A DNA stretch of 27,336 nt. It comes from a virus. The position numbers and the translations under genes are program-made. Numbering within the stretch: position 1 is the stretch's first letter; each line of letters begins with the position of its first letter. The notes under the pieces were generated by a model. The model did no database searches. It was not told the DNA's origin and worked only from the letters and a program-made list of their open reading frames with translations. Positions 1-7,543 of this stretch are shown here, piece by piece. Location of the stretch: the IMG/VR virus record IMGVR_UViG_3300044802_000026, positions 1 through 27,336 of that record. One strand, given 5' to 3'.

Positions 1-998
1 GTCTGGAATCCCTGCATGTCAGCATCCCCAGAGGCCATCGTCGCCTGGATGCTGAGAGGATCGCTACTTGCGTGCTCGCTGGAGAGCTGCGGCCCGGTCA
101 GAAGCTCGTAGGCATTGGCGGGGGTAAACCCTGCTGCGGCGGTGAAGCTGAGTAGAGTGGTGTCAACCACGATTGGATCAGCTGTCCCTAGCGTGAATGA
201 ATACCCGGCGTATGCCGCTGTTCCGTTTGCCACACTCCAGACGCTCCCATGGCATAGACCTGTGGGTGCGTTCGCAGTCGTGACCCGAGCGATCATTGGT
301 ACGGTGTTGATGGGTGCATGCATCGGGTTACCGTCCCAGTGGTGCCCACAATCAAGTACCTTGTACAGTCCGAGATGAGCGCGCGTTGGTGAGCTTGGAA
401 CTAGGCCAGGAAGCCAGTATCCAACCAGGTCGCCGTCGTTAGCAGGAATCGTAGGGTCTGCGCTCGAATCGCGCAGGTACAATTGCCCATTTCCTCCCCC
501 AACGAACCACGTCGATATGCCAGTGGTCTGGGTAAGAACGGCGCCGTCCTCTCCATACTGCAAGAGCCCCTTAGCCTCTCCACGATAGAGCGGATTGTCA
601 ATCCTTGCAGGGTAGAGGGTCGATGCCACAGTTCCAGGCGAAGCCTGAACCGTGTTCGTGACCACATTGGTAATGGTCTGGACGGTCACCGGGTTGTTGA
701 CTATGTTCGTTACGATGGTCCCAGTGTCGGCCGAGAAGGTGAGCTGGCGGTTGCCATCCGATCCTGTCTTTGTGATGAATACTCCGGAGCCTGGATTCGC
801 CTTGTCGACCAGGGTTCCCGGAGTGTCAGTCGCATCGACCTGTATGAGACCAATCCATGAGGCTGCCCAGTTCACGGCCCGGCGTACCTGTTGAAAGAAC
901 GGCCAAAGCTCCTTCTGAACGACGTCGAGCAGCGATTTCTCCTCCGGCTGGCGTGGAGAAATCGGAGACGCGATATTTGTTCTCGGAAGGAACGCCAT
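1..998 (-). CDS. Partial fibre-like or tail structural protein, C-terminus beyond the window
   Basis: The frame is open from an ATG at 998 to the left edge, giving about 332 residues with no stop, so the C-terminus is missing. I do not recognise a family. The N-terminus (MAFLPRTNIASP, then an amphipathic stretch with LLDVVQKELWPFF) could be a virion-attachment segment. It is followed by Thr/Val/Asn-rich beta-like sequence around residues 85-115, with short repeats such as TIVTNIVNN and TITNVVTNTV, and then Gly-rich beta-type sequence. This composition is typical of phage fibre or appendage proteins. The gene is last in the leftward structural cluster, directly after the Kelch-like gene, where receptor-binding proteins often lie. 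An AGGG-containing SD lies about 10 nt before the ATG. The reading frame is well supported; the role is inferred from composition and position. Confidence 0.7.
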   Translation of the reverse strand, partial: MAFLPRTNIASPISPRQPEEKSLLDVVQKELWPFFQQVRRAVNWAASWIGLIQVDATDTPGTLVDKANPGSGVFITKTGSDGNRQLTFSADTGTIVTNIVNNPVTVQTITNVVTNTVQASPGTVASTLYPARIDNPLYRGEAKGLLQYGEDGAVLTQTTGISTWFVGGGNGQLYLRDSSADPTIPANDGDLVGYWLPGLVPSSPTRAHLGLYKVLDCGHHWDGNPMHAPINTVPMIARVTTANAPTGLCHGSVWSVANGTAAYAGYSFTLGTADPIVVDTTLLSFTAAAGFTPANAYELLTGPQLSSEHASSDPLSIQATMASGDADMQGFQ

Positions 999-1089
999 GT
1001 TTGTTTACCCTAGCTCTTCCGTACCTTTAAAACGTGGACCTTGGCGTCATTGGCGCTTGCACTCTACCCGGTGCTGCTCGTTACAGTGC

Positions 1090-2325
1090 TCACGGAGTGA
1101 AGAGTCGTGCAGTATTCAGCCACTCGGCTACGTCTGACCCAGCGGCCATGAGTACCTGGTGATTTGGCAATTCCTCGATAATTCCAGATGTCCACGGGCG
1201 ATGTGGCATTGTAGCAATAAATGCCTGATTTGCTGGGTAATACACTTGCATCATTGTCTGCATTGATCCATTCACGCCTGACCCTCCAGAGTATCCTCCA
1301 GCGATCACAATCCGGCCTGTACCGTCAGAGAGTGTTAGGGATTTAGCCCCATACCCAGCGAACGTTGCAAGATTGTTGGTTGTCTGGGCTACGGCCGAAG
1401 TGTACTCGGTATACAGGTATGCTGTTAGAATGGGGGTGTAAGATCCGCCGCTCCATCCTCCAGCAATTAGTATTTTCCCGCCACCTGCAAGTGCAAGCGA
1501 TGGCTCCGTGCGTGCTGTTGGGATATTAGCGTCTGTTAACCATGTGCCAACATTCACACCATCAAGGCAGTAAACTTCACTGCTAATACCGGCGCCTCCG
1601 ACCACGAATACTCGCGCACCGTCGCTGTACAGAATTGCACTATGTTTTACGCGCGCAACGTGCATGGACCCGGTTGCTGAAAAAGTCTTTGCCACAGGGT
1701 CATATAGCCAACAGGTTGCGACAGCAGTAGGTCCTGTTGTTGATCCTCCGAGTATCAGCACTCTACCATAAGGATTGCCCCCATTAACTGGTACAGCGAT
1801 GGCGGCGTGCATGCACACTGCTGGCAACGTGCCAACACCAACCAAAGTCCAGATTCCAGTCGTCGGATCCCAATCCTCGGCGCTAGCTATAGGAGCAGCT
1901 TGATCTACATTTTGCCCTCCCACTACCAACACGTGCCCATTGCGCATTGTGGTCTGTGTGTGGTAGGCGCGTCCGGTATTGAGTCCGTTCGCCTGCACGG
2001 TCCATTGTCCAGTGGAAGGATCGTAGATCTCTACGTCTGTCCACGCTACTCCGCTATTCTCGGCTGGGTTCCAGCCGCCTGTAACCATGATCCTTCCGTC
2101 GGCCAAAACCGACGAGCGGCACGTCTCGCGCTTCCGCAACAGGCTTCCTGTGGACGTAAATTCCCCCTGCCTAGCCGCGACTAGAGTAGATAATGCGCCG
2201 TTCCCGAGCAACTGCATCTGCGCCAACGTGACGGCCGATGTCTTGGCCATCTCGGTGGCGGGCATTAACCCTTTCGAGGTCGATGTCGCAGGGCTATTCC
2301 TGTCTGGTATCGTTGATACTGGCAT
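1090..2325 (-). CDS. Kelch-like beta-propeller protein in the tail/fibre cluster
   Basis: A 411-aa protein with about seven Kelch-type blades, each with a hydrophobic strand ending in a Gly-Gly pair. Examples are GRIMVTGG (about 77-84), HVLVVGG (131-137), GRVLILGG (187-194), ARVFVVGG (237-244), GKILIAGG (283-290), GRIVIAGG (337-344) and a degenerate QVLMAAG (390-396). Spacing is 46-57 residues, as expected for Kelch blades. Several blades also carry YDP or WDP followed by a Trp about five residues later (YDPSTGQW, DWDPTTGIW). Residues 1 to about 65 are not propeller and may be a virion anchor. Kelch propellers usually bind proteins or glycans, so a receptor-recognition role is plausible; galactose-oxidase copper ligands were not identified. 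An AAGGAG SD sits just upstream of the ATG. The gene looks more AT-rich than the ejection-protein genes to its right, which may indicate separate acquisition. Confidence 0.85.
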   Translation of the reverse strand: MPVSTIPDRNSPATSTSKGLMPATEMAKTSAVTLAQMQLLGNGALSTLVAARQGEFTSTGSLLRKRETCRSSVLADGRIMVTGGWNPAENSGVAWTDVEIYDPSTGQWTVQANGLNTGRAYHTQTTMRNGHVLVVGGQNVDQAAPIASAEDWDPTTGIWTLVGVGTLPAVCMHAAIAVPVNGGNPYGRVLILGGSTTGPTAVATCWLYDPVAKTFSATGSMHVARVKHSAILYSDGARVFVVGGAGISSEVYCLDGVNVGTWLTDANIPTARTEPSLALAGGGKILIAGGWSGGSYTPILTAYLYTEYTSAVAQTTNNLATFAGYGAKSLTLSDGTGRIVIAGGYSGGSGVNGSMQTMMQVYYPANQAFIATMPHRPWTSGIIEELPNHQVLMAAGSDVAEWLNTARLFTP

Positions 2326-2337
2326 TTACTCTCCTTG

Positions 2338-2760
2338 TTATAGCGAGGATTGTGGGTGCCCCGCCTGAAGCGTAATTACAGGCGCCCACACGGTAGGTCC
2401 CGTGGCGCCGGCCGTGAAGGTGAATTTCACGTCAGAGGCGCTGGCAATCGCGATGTCGTAGCTACTGGAATCGGAGCCAGTGTCTGCCGCGACGGTCGCA
2501 GGAAGAGTGGCCAAGCTTCCGTTGTACGCAAACGAGCATGGATGCCACGTGGCGCCCTTGTCACTGCTCTTATACCCGACGAGTCCGTTCGTCGCGCTCG
2601 CCTGGTTCAGCCCGGCGAAGTCGAACCTGATGCGCGTTATTTGGTTGGCCTGCAACCCCATCTTGCTGAAGGTCACGGTTGAATCGAACAGGGTAACGGT
2701 GGCGTTGTTGCCGGGGGCCGCGGGCGCGCCAACTCCAATTTGTCCAGACATCCCGATCAT
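2338..2760 (-). CDS. Small beta-rich virion protein, function unknown
   Basis: A 140-aa protein, not assigned to a family. It is rich in Ala, Thr, Ser and Gly with alternating hydrophobic residues (TVTLFDSTVTF, ITRIRFDFAGL, DVKFTFTAG), suggesting a beta-sandwich. The segment GYKSSDKGATWHPC resembles the Asp-box pattern (S-x-D-x-G-x-T-W) seen in sialidases and many beta-propeller or fibre proteins, but only one copy is visible. The start ATG overlaps the stop of the preceding gene as ATGA, with an AGAGGTG SD a few bases upstream, so translation is probably coupled to the large ejection protein. Position between ejection proteins and fibre genes suggests a minor tail or fibre-associated component. 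There is no sign of enzymatic residues. Confidence 0.7.
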   Translation of the reverse strand: MIGMSGQIGVGAPAAPGNNATVTLFDSTVTFSKMGLQANQITRIRFDFAGLNQASATNGLVGYKSSDKGATWHPCSFAYNGSLATLPATVAADTGSDSSSYDIAIASASDVKFTFTAGATGPTVWAPVITLQAGHPQSSL

Positions 2761-5237
2761 GGGTTCACCTCTTCTTTGGGTTTTTTCTTCTCCGGGACAC
2801 GCTTCTTGGCGTCACGTGCCTGCTGGATCAGCTCTTCGGCGTTGTTCTTCGCTGCGACCATGCCCATGAGGCCAGGAATGCTGGCCTGGAGAGCGGCGAC
2901 GTCCGGGGCGCGCAAGGCGAGTTGCGAGGCCAGTGGCTGCGCCAGTCCGCCGCCTAGGCGTTCGCCCGAGTACGCGCCCAGAGACGCGGCATGCGCCGGC
3001 GAGTGGGTGGTCGCCGCCACGGCCGCCAAGGTGAGCGGATGCAGTAGACGCTTGAGCCTAGGCTGGGACGCCTCGATGGCCTCCTTGTTCAGAAGCACCT
3101 GGTCTGTTTCGCTCCCAAGTTCGCGGGCGATCTCCAGCTTCTTCCGTGCAACCTCTGCCTCGACCTTGGCCACGGCTTCGTCGTGCTTGGCCTGGGTCTC
3201 GTAGGTTGCGTTCCTGACGTCGGCGAGCTTCTGCTCCAGAGGCTCGATGACCTGGCCTAATCCCTGGTCGAGCATCTCCTGGCGCTGCGGTGAGCGTGCC
3301 CCGGCGGCCAGCGTCTGGTCGCCGAGTTGGGCAAGTCGCTGGGCGCCGCGCGCTTCCTGGCTTGGCAGCATGCGCCGGTGGACGAGCGGCTCGCCGGCCT
3401 CGGGGACGTCGAGCGGGCCTGGCGCAGCGCTGGTGCCGAGGTCGTGCAGGTCGGGGTTTCCATAGACGGCGTCCTTCACCCGCTCCAGGCCGTCCATTCG
3501 TTCCGAGTACTCGGCGTTTGCTTGGGCGATCTCTGGAACGGCGTCTCCAAGGTGCTCGCGTACGGCGCCAACGAATTTCTTGTAGGGGAACGACTTCTCC
3601 GGCGTTCCCGATTCGGCCATGGTCTTCAGGTAGGCCAGGATGTTCCGCCAGTCGCGGACGCTTCCGTCATCCTTGATGAATCCGCGGATACCCTTCTCGA
3701 TGTTGGCGAGGTGGGCTCCAAGTGGGGTATGTACCTCGCCGGTGCCAGGTTCTCCCGGTGGCAGCTCCCGCTCGATTGGGCGCCCGTAGTCGTCCTGGTA
3801 TCCCGTGTTCTCGATTCTTCCAGGTGCCTGCGAATTGGCAGTATCCTGGCGCGCCTTCTTGGCGACGATGCCACGAATCTTCTCGTAGAAGCTCTGGGTA
3901 ACAGGGTTCCCATTTTCGTCAGCAATTGGGTTACCCTGCTCGTCCCTGATCGGGAACCTCGCATCTGGTGATACCTGCGTCTGGGCCTGCTCGTGCTTGT
4001 CCAGGACCTTGACGAGGCGCTTCGCTCCCTCCGCCCTGCCAACTTGAAGGAGCTTCTGGGCCTGCTGCTCCGCCTCCGCCCCGTATCTCCCCTTGGCCTC
4101 ATCTGCGCTGCCCTTGGCCTCGGTGAGGTCGCGCTCCAGCGCCGCCTTCGCCTGCCGCTCGCCAGCGAGCACGGGCGCTTCGAGTCCTGGTTTGCGGTCC
4201 TCGAACTCACGGTTCGCCAGCTCCCGAGCTTCGTCGATTCCGATCTGGCCCTCGGGCAGGCTGCGAAGAGGCTCCTCCATGTGCAGGCCGCGGTTGCGCA
4301 CGTTCGCGAAGCGGTTGGCGATTCTCCCAGTGACCGTGTTCGGATCCGTTGCCCAGGCCGGCAGGCCGGCCGTCGCGCCGTACAGCGCGCCGCCAAGTAG
4401 CGCTGGCGCTCCGATCTCTCCGGCGATGTCCACGGGAGGAATCTCCTGGGCTGGCTCGTCCGTGGCTCCAACGGCGCGAGATAGGTTCGCGGCTGCCCCT
4501 GGCAGACGGCGGATGGTGGCCTCGCCCGCGCCGATGGCAGCCCCCGTGCCGGCGCCAGCGCCAACCGTACGCATGAGCCCTGGGGCCTTTCCGGCCAGGT
4601 TCCGGTAGATGTTGGTAACCGGCGCGAGGAGCGCGCTCCCGGCAGCCTCGGCCGATTCTCCGAGCTTCCCGGCGGCGCCGAGCGGTGCGATGAGACCTCC
4701 GATGGTCCTTGATGCAATTGGTCCCTGCGGAGACTCTTCGACGGCCTGGTTGATTTCTCCTGGCCGCGGAACGACGTTCGGCAAGCGGCGTATCATCCGC
4801 GAGATGGGACCTCCTCCGGCCGTGAGCTGGTCAGAGCGCTGGCCGATGGCCTCCAGTGTGGGCGCAAGTCCTGGCACGCCTTGGTAGAAGCCGCCGGCAA
4901 TTCCAGCCGCCGCCGCGGGTAGACCACCCGCGGAGTCCGCGACTGCTCCGCCGATGGTTGGCTTTGTCTCGTCCAGCGGCTTGGCCGTGGTCTGAAGCTC
5001 TCGGTCGATGTGCGCCTGCTGCTCTGGGCGCAGGGGTAGTGCCGTCGATGGTTCCGCCTGACGAGCTATTGACGAAGTGATCGCCTCTGGTGGACGGGCG
5101 AGGTCGCCAGGGACAGGATGCTTCAGCGCCAGCGCATTGGACAGTAGGGAATGGTCAGCACCGGTTAGACCGGGGGCTTCCTGTAGCGCCCTGATGTCGC
5201 TCTCATCAAGCTGTGCGATTTGCTCGGCAGTTATCAC
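2757..5237 (-). CDS. Large candidate DNA-ejection (internal virion) protein
   Basis: An 826-aa protein starting at GTG, overlapping the previous stop as GTGA, with a GGGAG SD seven bases upstream. It has several Gly/Ala-rich hydrophobic stretches in the first 300 residues (about 95-120, 180-205, 220-240 and 272-292) that could insert into membrane. Long charged helical/coiled-coil regions lie at about 350-425 and 665-720. A further hydrophobic Ala-rich stretch near 735-800 precedes a Lys-rich C-terminus ending KKKPKEEVNP. Large, low-complexity, amphipathic proteins encoded after the tail hub are the ejection proteins in P22-type phages (gp7, gp20, gp16), which leave the capsid with the DNA and form a channel across the cell envelope. 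Assignment here rests on position and composition; no peptidoglycan hydrolase motif was seen. It shares the short string ARDAKKR with the protein at 16132-16524. Confidence 0.75.
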   Translation of the reverse strand: MITAEQIAQLDESDIRALQEAPGLTGADHSLLSNALALKHPVPGDLARPPEAITSSIARQAEPSTALPLRPEQQAHIDRELQTTAKPLDETKPTIGGAVADSAGGLPAAAAGIAGGFYQGVPGLAPTLEAIGQRSDQLTAGGGPISRMIRRLPNVVPRPGEINQAVEESPQGPIASRTIGGLIAPLGAAGKLGESAEAAGSALLAPVTNIYRNLAGKAPGLMRTVGAGAGTGAAIGAGEATIRRLPGAAANLSRAVGATDEPAQEIPPVDIAGEIGAPALLGGALYGATAGLPAWATDPNTVTGRIANRFANVRNRGLHMEEPLRSLPEGQIGIDEARELANREFEDRKPGLEAPVLAGERQAKAALERDLTEAKGSADEAKGRYGAEAEQQAQKLLQVGRAEGAKRLVKVLDKHEQAQTQVSPDARFPIRDEQGNPIADENGNPVTQSFYEKIRGIVAKKARQDTANSQAPGRIENTGYQDDYGRPIERELPPGEPGTGEVHTPLGAHLANIEKGIRGFIKDDGSVRDWRNILAYLKTMAESGTPEKSFPYKKFVGAVREHLGDAVPEIAQANAEYSERMDGLERVKDAVYGNPDLHDLGTSAAPGPLDVPEAGEPLVHRRMLPSQEARGAQRLAQLGDQTLAAGARSPQRQEMLDQGLGQVIEPLEQKLADVRNATYETQAKHDEAVAKVEAEVARKKLEIARELGSETDQVLLNKEAIEASQPRLKRLLHPLTLAAVAATTHSPAHAASLGAYSGERLGGGLAQPLASQLALRAPDVAALQASIPGLMGMVAAKNNAEELIQQARDAKKRVPEKKKPKEEVNP

Positions 5238-7543
5238 TGCGCCGCTCCCTGGTCGGATTTCTTGGCCTTTAGGAGCTGCTGGACGGCCTGCTCAAGTCCA
5301 GAGCTTGCCCCCTGCCCGCTATCCTGGCTGGGCGCAGGATTCTCTGTTCGCAGGTGTCCCGAGCCGCGCAGCTTCGTGTCGTTGAACGGGTTGAAGTCAT
5401 GCGGTAGGCCAGCCGACTCCAATTCCGCATTGACCTGAGAGACGGCTCCTTGCCGCAGAACCTGCGCTCCGGGGCCGTTCATGTCCACGTACTTCATGAC
5501 GAATGGTTGCAGGGTTTGCGCCACCTGGAACTGCATGACCCTCTTCGATTCGACGATGCCCTCTCGGATGCGCGACTGCTCTTCCGGCGACATGACATTC
5601 CTGGCCCTGTTCGCCTCTTCCTCGGTAAGGTTGCCGCCGTTCTGCACCTTCGCGATCAACTCACCAATGCCGGCCCTTGCCATGAGTCCATGTAGGCTGT
5701 CGGCCCATGTCCTTCGATGATCGATCATCTCCTTGGTCTCGTTCTGGACTGGGACACCTCCGCGTAGGAACCCGAGGTAGTTGAATGCCGCCTCTATGTT
5801 GAGCGTGCCGGAGTTCGGGCCGTTCGCATCGATGTTGTTCTGTGCGAGAGCGAGTCGGCGAAGTCCTTTGAATTGCGTCTTGATGTCCTGTTCTGATGCC
5901 CACGAACGCCAGTCGGTAGTTACCTCTTTTAGTAACTGGTTCGGCTGGGGGATACCCTTGTTGTTGGTTGGAATGCTGATGAATGACCCTTCTTCTCCCT
6001 TCGGAATCTTGATTCCGCTTAGGGTGGCACCTCCGCCGTGCTTGGTCTTCACGATGGCGATCCTGGTGGCATCGTGGCCGGCCTGGACCTTCTCGTTTGA
6101 GGCGAGTCTCTCCTCGGTGCGCTTCTCGTTGCTCGCGAGCTGGTTCCCCTGGAGCGTCTCGCGGCCCTCTTGCGCGTAGACCTGGCTTAGTTCCTTGGGC
6201 GACATGCCGGCCATGAGCGCATGCTTCTTCGATGATAGGTACGCCACCTCGGCCGCGGTTAGGCCGGGGCTGGCCAGTGCTAGATTGACATCTCGAAGTG
6301 ACAGCGCGTCTTCCGCGGCGCGGGCGGCGCGGGCCTGGCCAGGGTCGATCTCTCCGTACACGTTGCCCTCGTCGTCCTTCTCTACCCACTTGCCGCTCTG
6401 CCCTGCCTGCGGTGGCATCCGAGCGGACACCCCGCGGATCTGAGACCCTGGAACGAACGTGCTCGATGCCTGCGGTTCTGCACCGGCGAACGGGTTGCCC
6501 TTTCCCCCCGTGAGATTGACGTCGGCCTGGTCGAAGCGCTGTCCCTCGCGTGCGCCCGGAGGCAGGGCATCGAGAGGAAGCTGGCGGCGCTCGGTCTCTC
6601 CTGGTCCCATGAGCACGTTCGCGTTGCCCTCGTCGGTCTCGTCCACGAAGACCTTGCCACCAGGGGGCGCCTCCGGTGCGACAGTTCCGTTCGGGCCGGC
6701 GAACGGGTTGCCCTTCCCGCCTGCCAGGTTCACATCCTCCGGAGCGAAACGCTGCCCCTCTTTCGCCCCTGGCGGGAGAGCATCGAGAGGAAGCTGGCGG
6801 CGCTCTTCGCCGTTCTGCCCCATGAGCACGTTTGCCGTTCCGTCGTCTGTCTCATCCAGGAATACAGAGTTGTCAGACGGCTGCTCGTTCCCGTGCGACG
6901 CCGCCATGAGCGCCTCAAGTTCCTGGTCGCTCGGAGCCGTGACCTTGCCATCTGGAGTCGCCGAGGCGACCGGCTCTGGCATGCGGGCAGAGCGCTCGAC
7001 CGCGGCTGGAGCTCCAGGAAGCGCCTGGGGCGTCCCCTGGGCCTGCGGATCCGTGAGCGGACGCCCCATCATCGTTCCCGTGATTGCCGCTCCGCCTGGG
7101 AGCGCAGGCTGCTCCGTAGGGGAAGGTTCAGGCTGGGTTGCGTCATCGGCTGGAGCGGCGCCGACGTCAGCAGGAGCGCCACCGCCTATCCACTCGTGGT
7201 GCGTGCGCACGACCTTCCCGTTCTTGATGCGGACGCTCGGCAGAGGCGGCAAGCCGCGTGACACTCGGTCGGCGTTCTTCTGCGCCTGATCCAGCTCCAG
7301 CTTGCTCTGCTGGAATTCGTTCTGCGTGTCGATCTTCTTCTCGGCTATGTCCTGCCGGCGGCGTCCGTAGGCTTCCTTCTCCTTGTCCCACGCGAGCCTG
7401 CGGTCGTTCTCGGCCTGTGCCGCTTCCGCGTCCGCCTGATCCTTGGCCATCTTCATGCGACGCTGGGTAAAGGTGTCGATCATCTCCCCGAGGCTGTTGA
7501 TCTGCGGAACGAAGCTCGGCGGGGCTACGACCATGTTGCTCAC
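5234..7543 (-). CDS. Large candidate ejection protein with two DUF3006-like repeats
   Basis: A 769-aa protein starting at GTG, overlapping the previous stop as GTGA, with a GGAGG SD six bases upstream. The N-terminus (about 20-95) is a charged coiled coil; 120-220 is Pro/Ala-rich and probably disordered. Residues 227-283 and 298-354 are near-identical repeats, each with DETD, a short NVLMG strand, RRQLPLDALPPGA, a KEGQRF/REGQRF segment and GGKGNPFAG. The order of strand, LP, PPGA and EGQRF resembles the small DUF3006 domain. The rest is mostly helical and polar, ending in a Gln/Lys-rich tail (EQAVQQLLKAKK). Its place between two other low-complexity giants downstream of the gp10-like hub suggests a virion-internal protein ejected with DNA. 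The reading frame is certain, the role inferred, and the DUF3006 relation is a resemblance seen by eye. Confidence 0.75.
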   Translation of the reverse strand: MSNMVVAPPSFVPQINSLGEMIDTFTQRRMKMAKDQADAEAAQAENDRRLAWDKEKEAYGRRRQDIAEKKIDTQNEFQQSKLELDQAQKNADRVSRGLPPLPSVRIKNGKVVRTHHEWIGGGAPADVGAAPADDATQPEPSPTEQPALPGGAAITGTMMGRPLTDPQAQGTPQALPGAPAAVERSARMPEPVASATPDGKVTAPSDQELEALMAASHGNEQPSDNSVFLDETDDGTANVLMGQNGEERRQLPLDALPPGAKEGQRFAPEDVNLAGGKGNPFAGPNGTVAPEAPPGGKVFVDETDEGNANVLMGPGETERRQLPLDALPPGAREGQRFDQADVNLTGGKGNPFAGAEPQASSTFVPGSQIRGVSARMPPQAGQSGKWVEKDDEGNVYGEIDPGQARAARAAEDALSLRDVNLALASPGLTAAEVAYLSSKKHALMAGMSPKELSQVYAQEGRETLQGNQLASNEKRTEERLASNEKVQAGHDATRIAIVKTKHGGGATLSGIKIPKGEEGSFISIPTNNKGIPQPNQLLKEVTTDWRSWASEQDIKTQFKGLRRLALAQNNIDANGPNSGTLNIEAAFNYLGFLRGGVPVQNETKEMIDHRRTWADSLHGLMARAGIGELIAKVQNGGNLTEEEANRARNVMSPEEQSRIREGIVESKRVMQFQVAQTLQPFVMKYVDMNGPGAQVLRQGAVSQVNAELESAGLPHDFNPFNDTKLRGSGHLRTENPAPSQDSGQGASSGLEQAVQQLLKAKKSDQGAAQ
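6482..6865 (-). repeat. Two tandem 57-residue coding repeats, period 213 bp
   Basis: Within the gene at 5234-7543, nucleotides 6695-6865 and 6482-6652 encode near-identical 57-residue blocks separated by a 14-residue Pro/Gly linker. The blocks share runs such as RRQLPLDALPPGA and GGKGNPFAG at protein level and long identical stretches at DNA level, so the duplication is recent or maintained by recombination. Differences are conservative (DDGTAN/DEGNAN, AKEGQRF/AREGQRF), consistent with selection on both copies. Confidence 0.9.

Noticed and set aside
3626-4717. 363-codon minus-strand frame inside the large ejection protein gene
   Set aside because: Arg/Ser/Pro-rich out-of-frame product with no SD; a shadow of the real frame.
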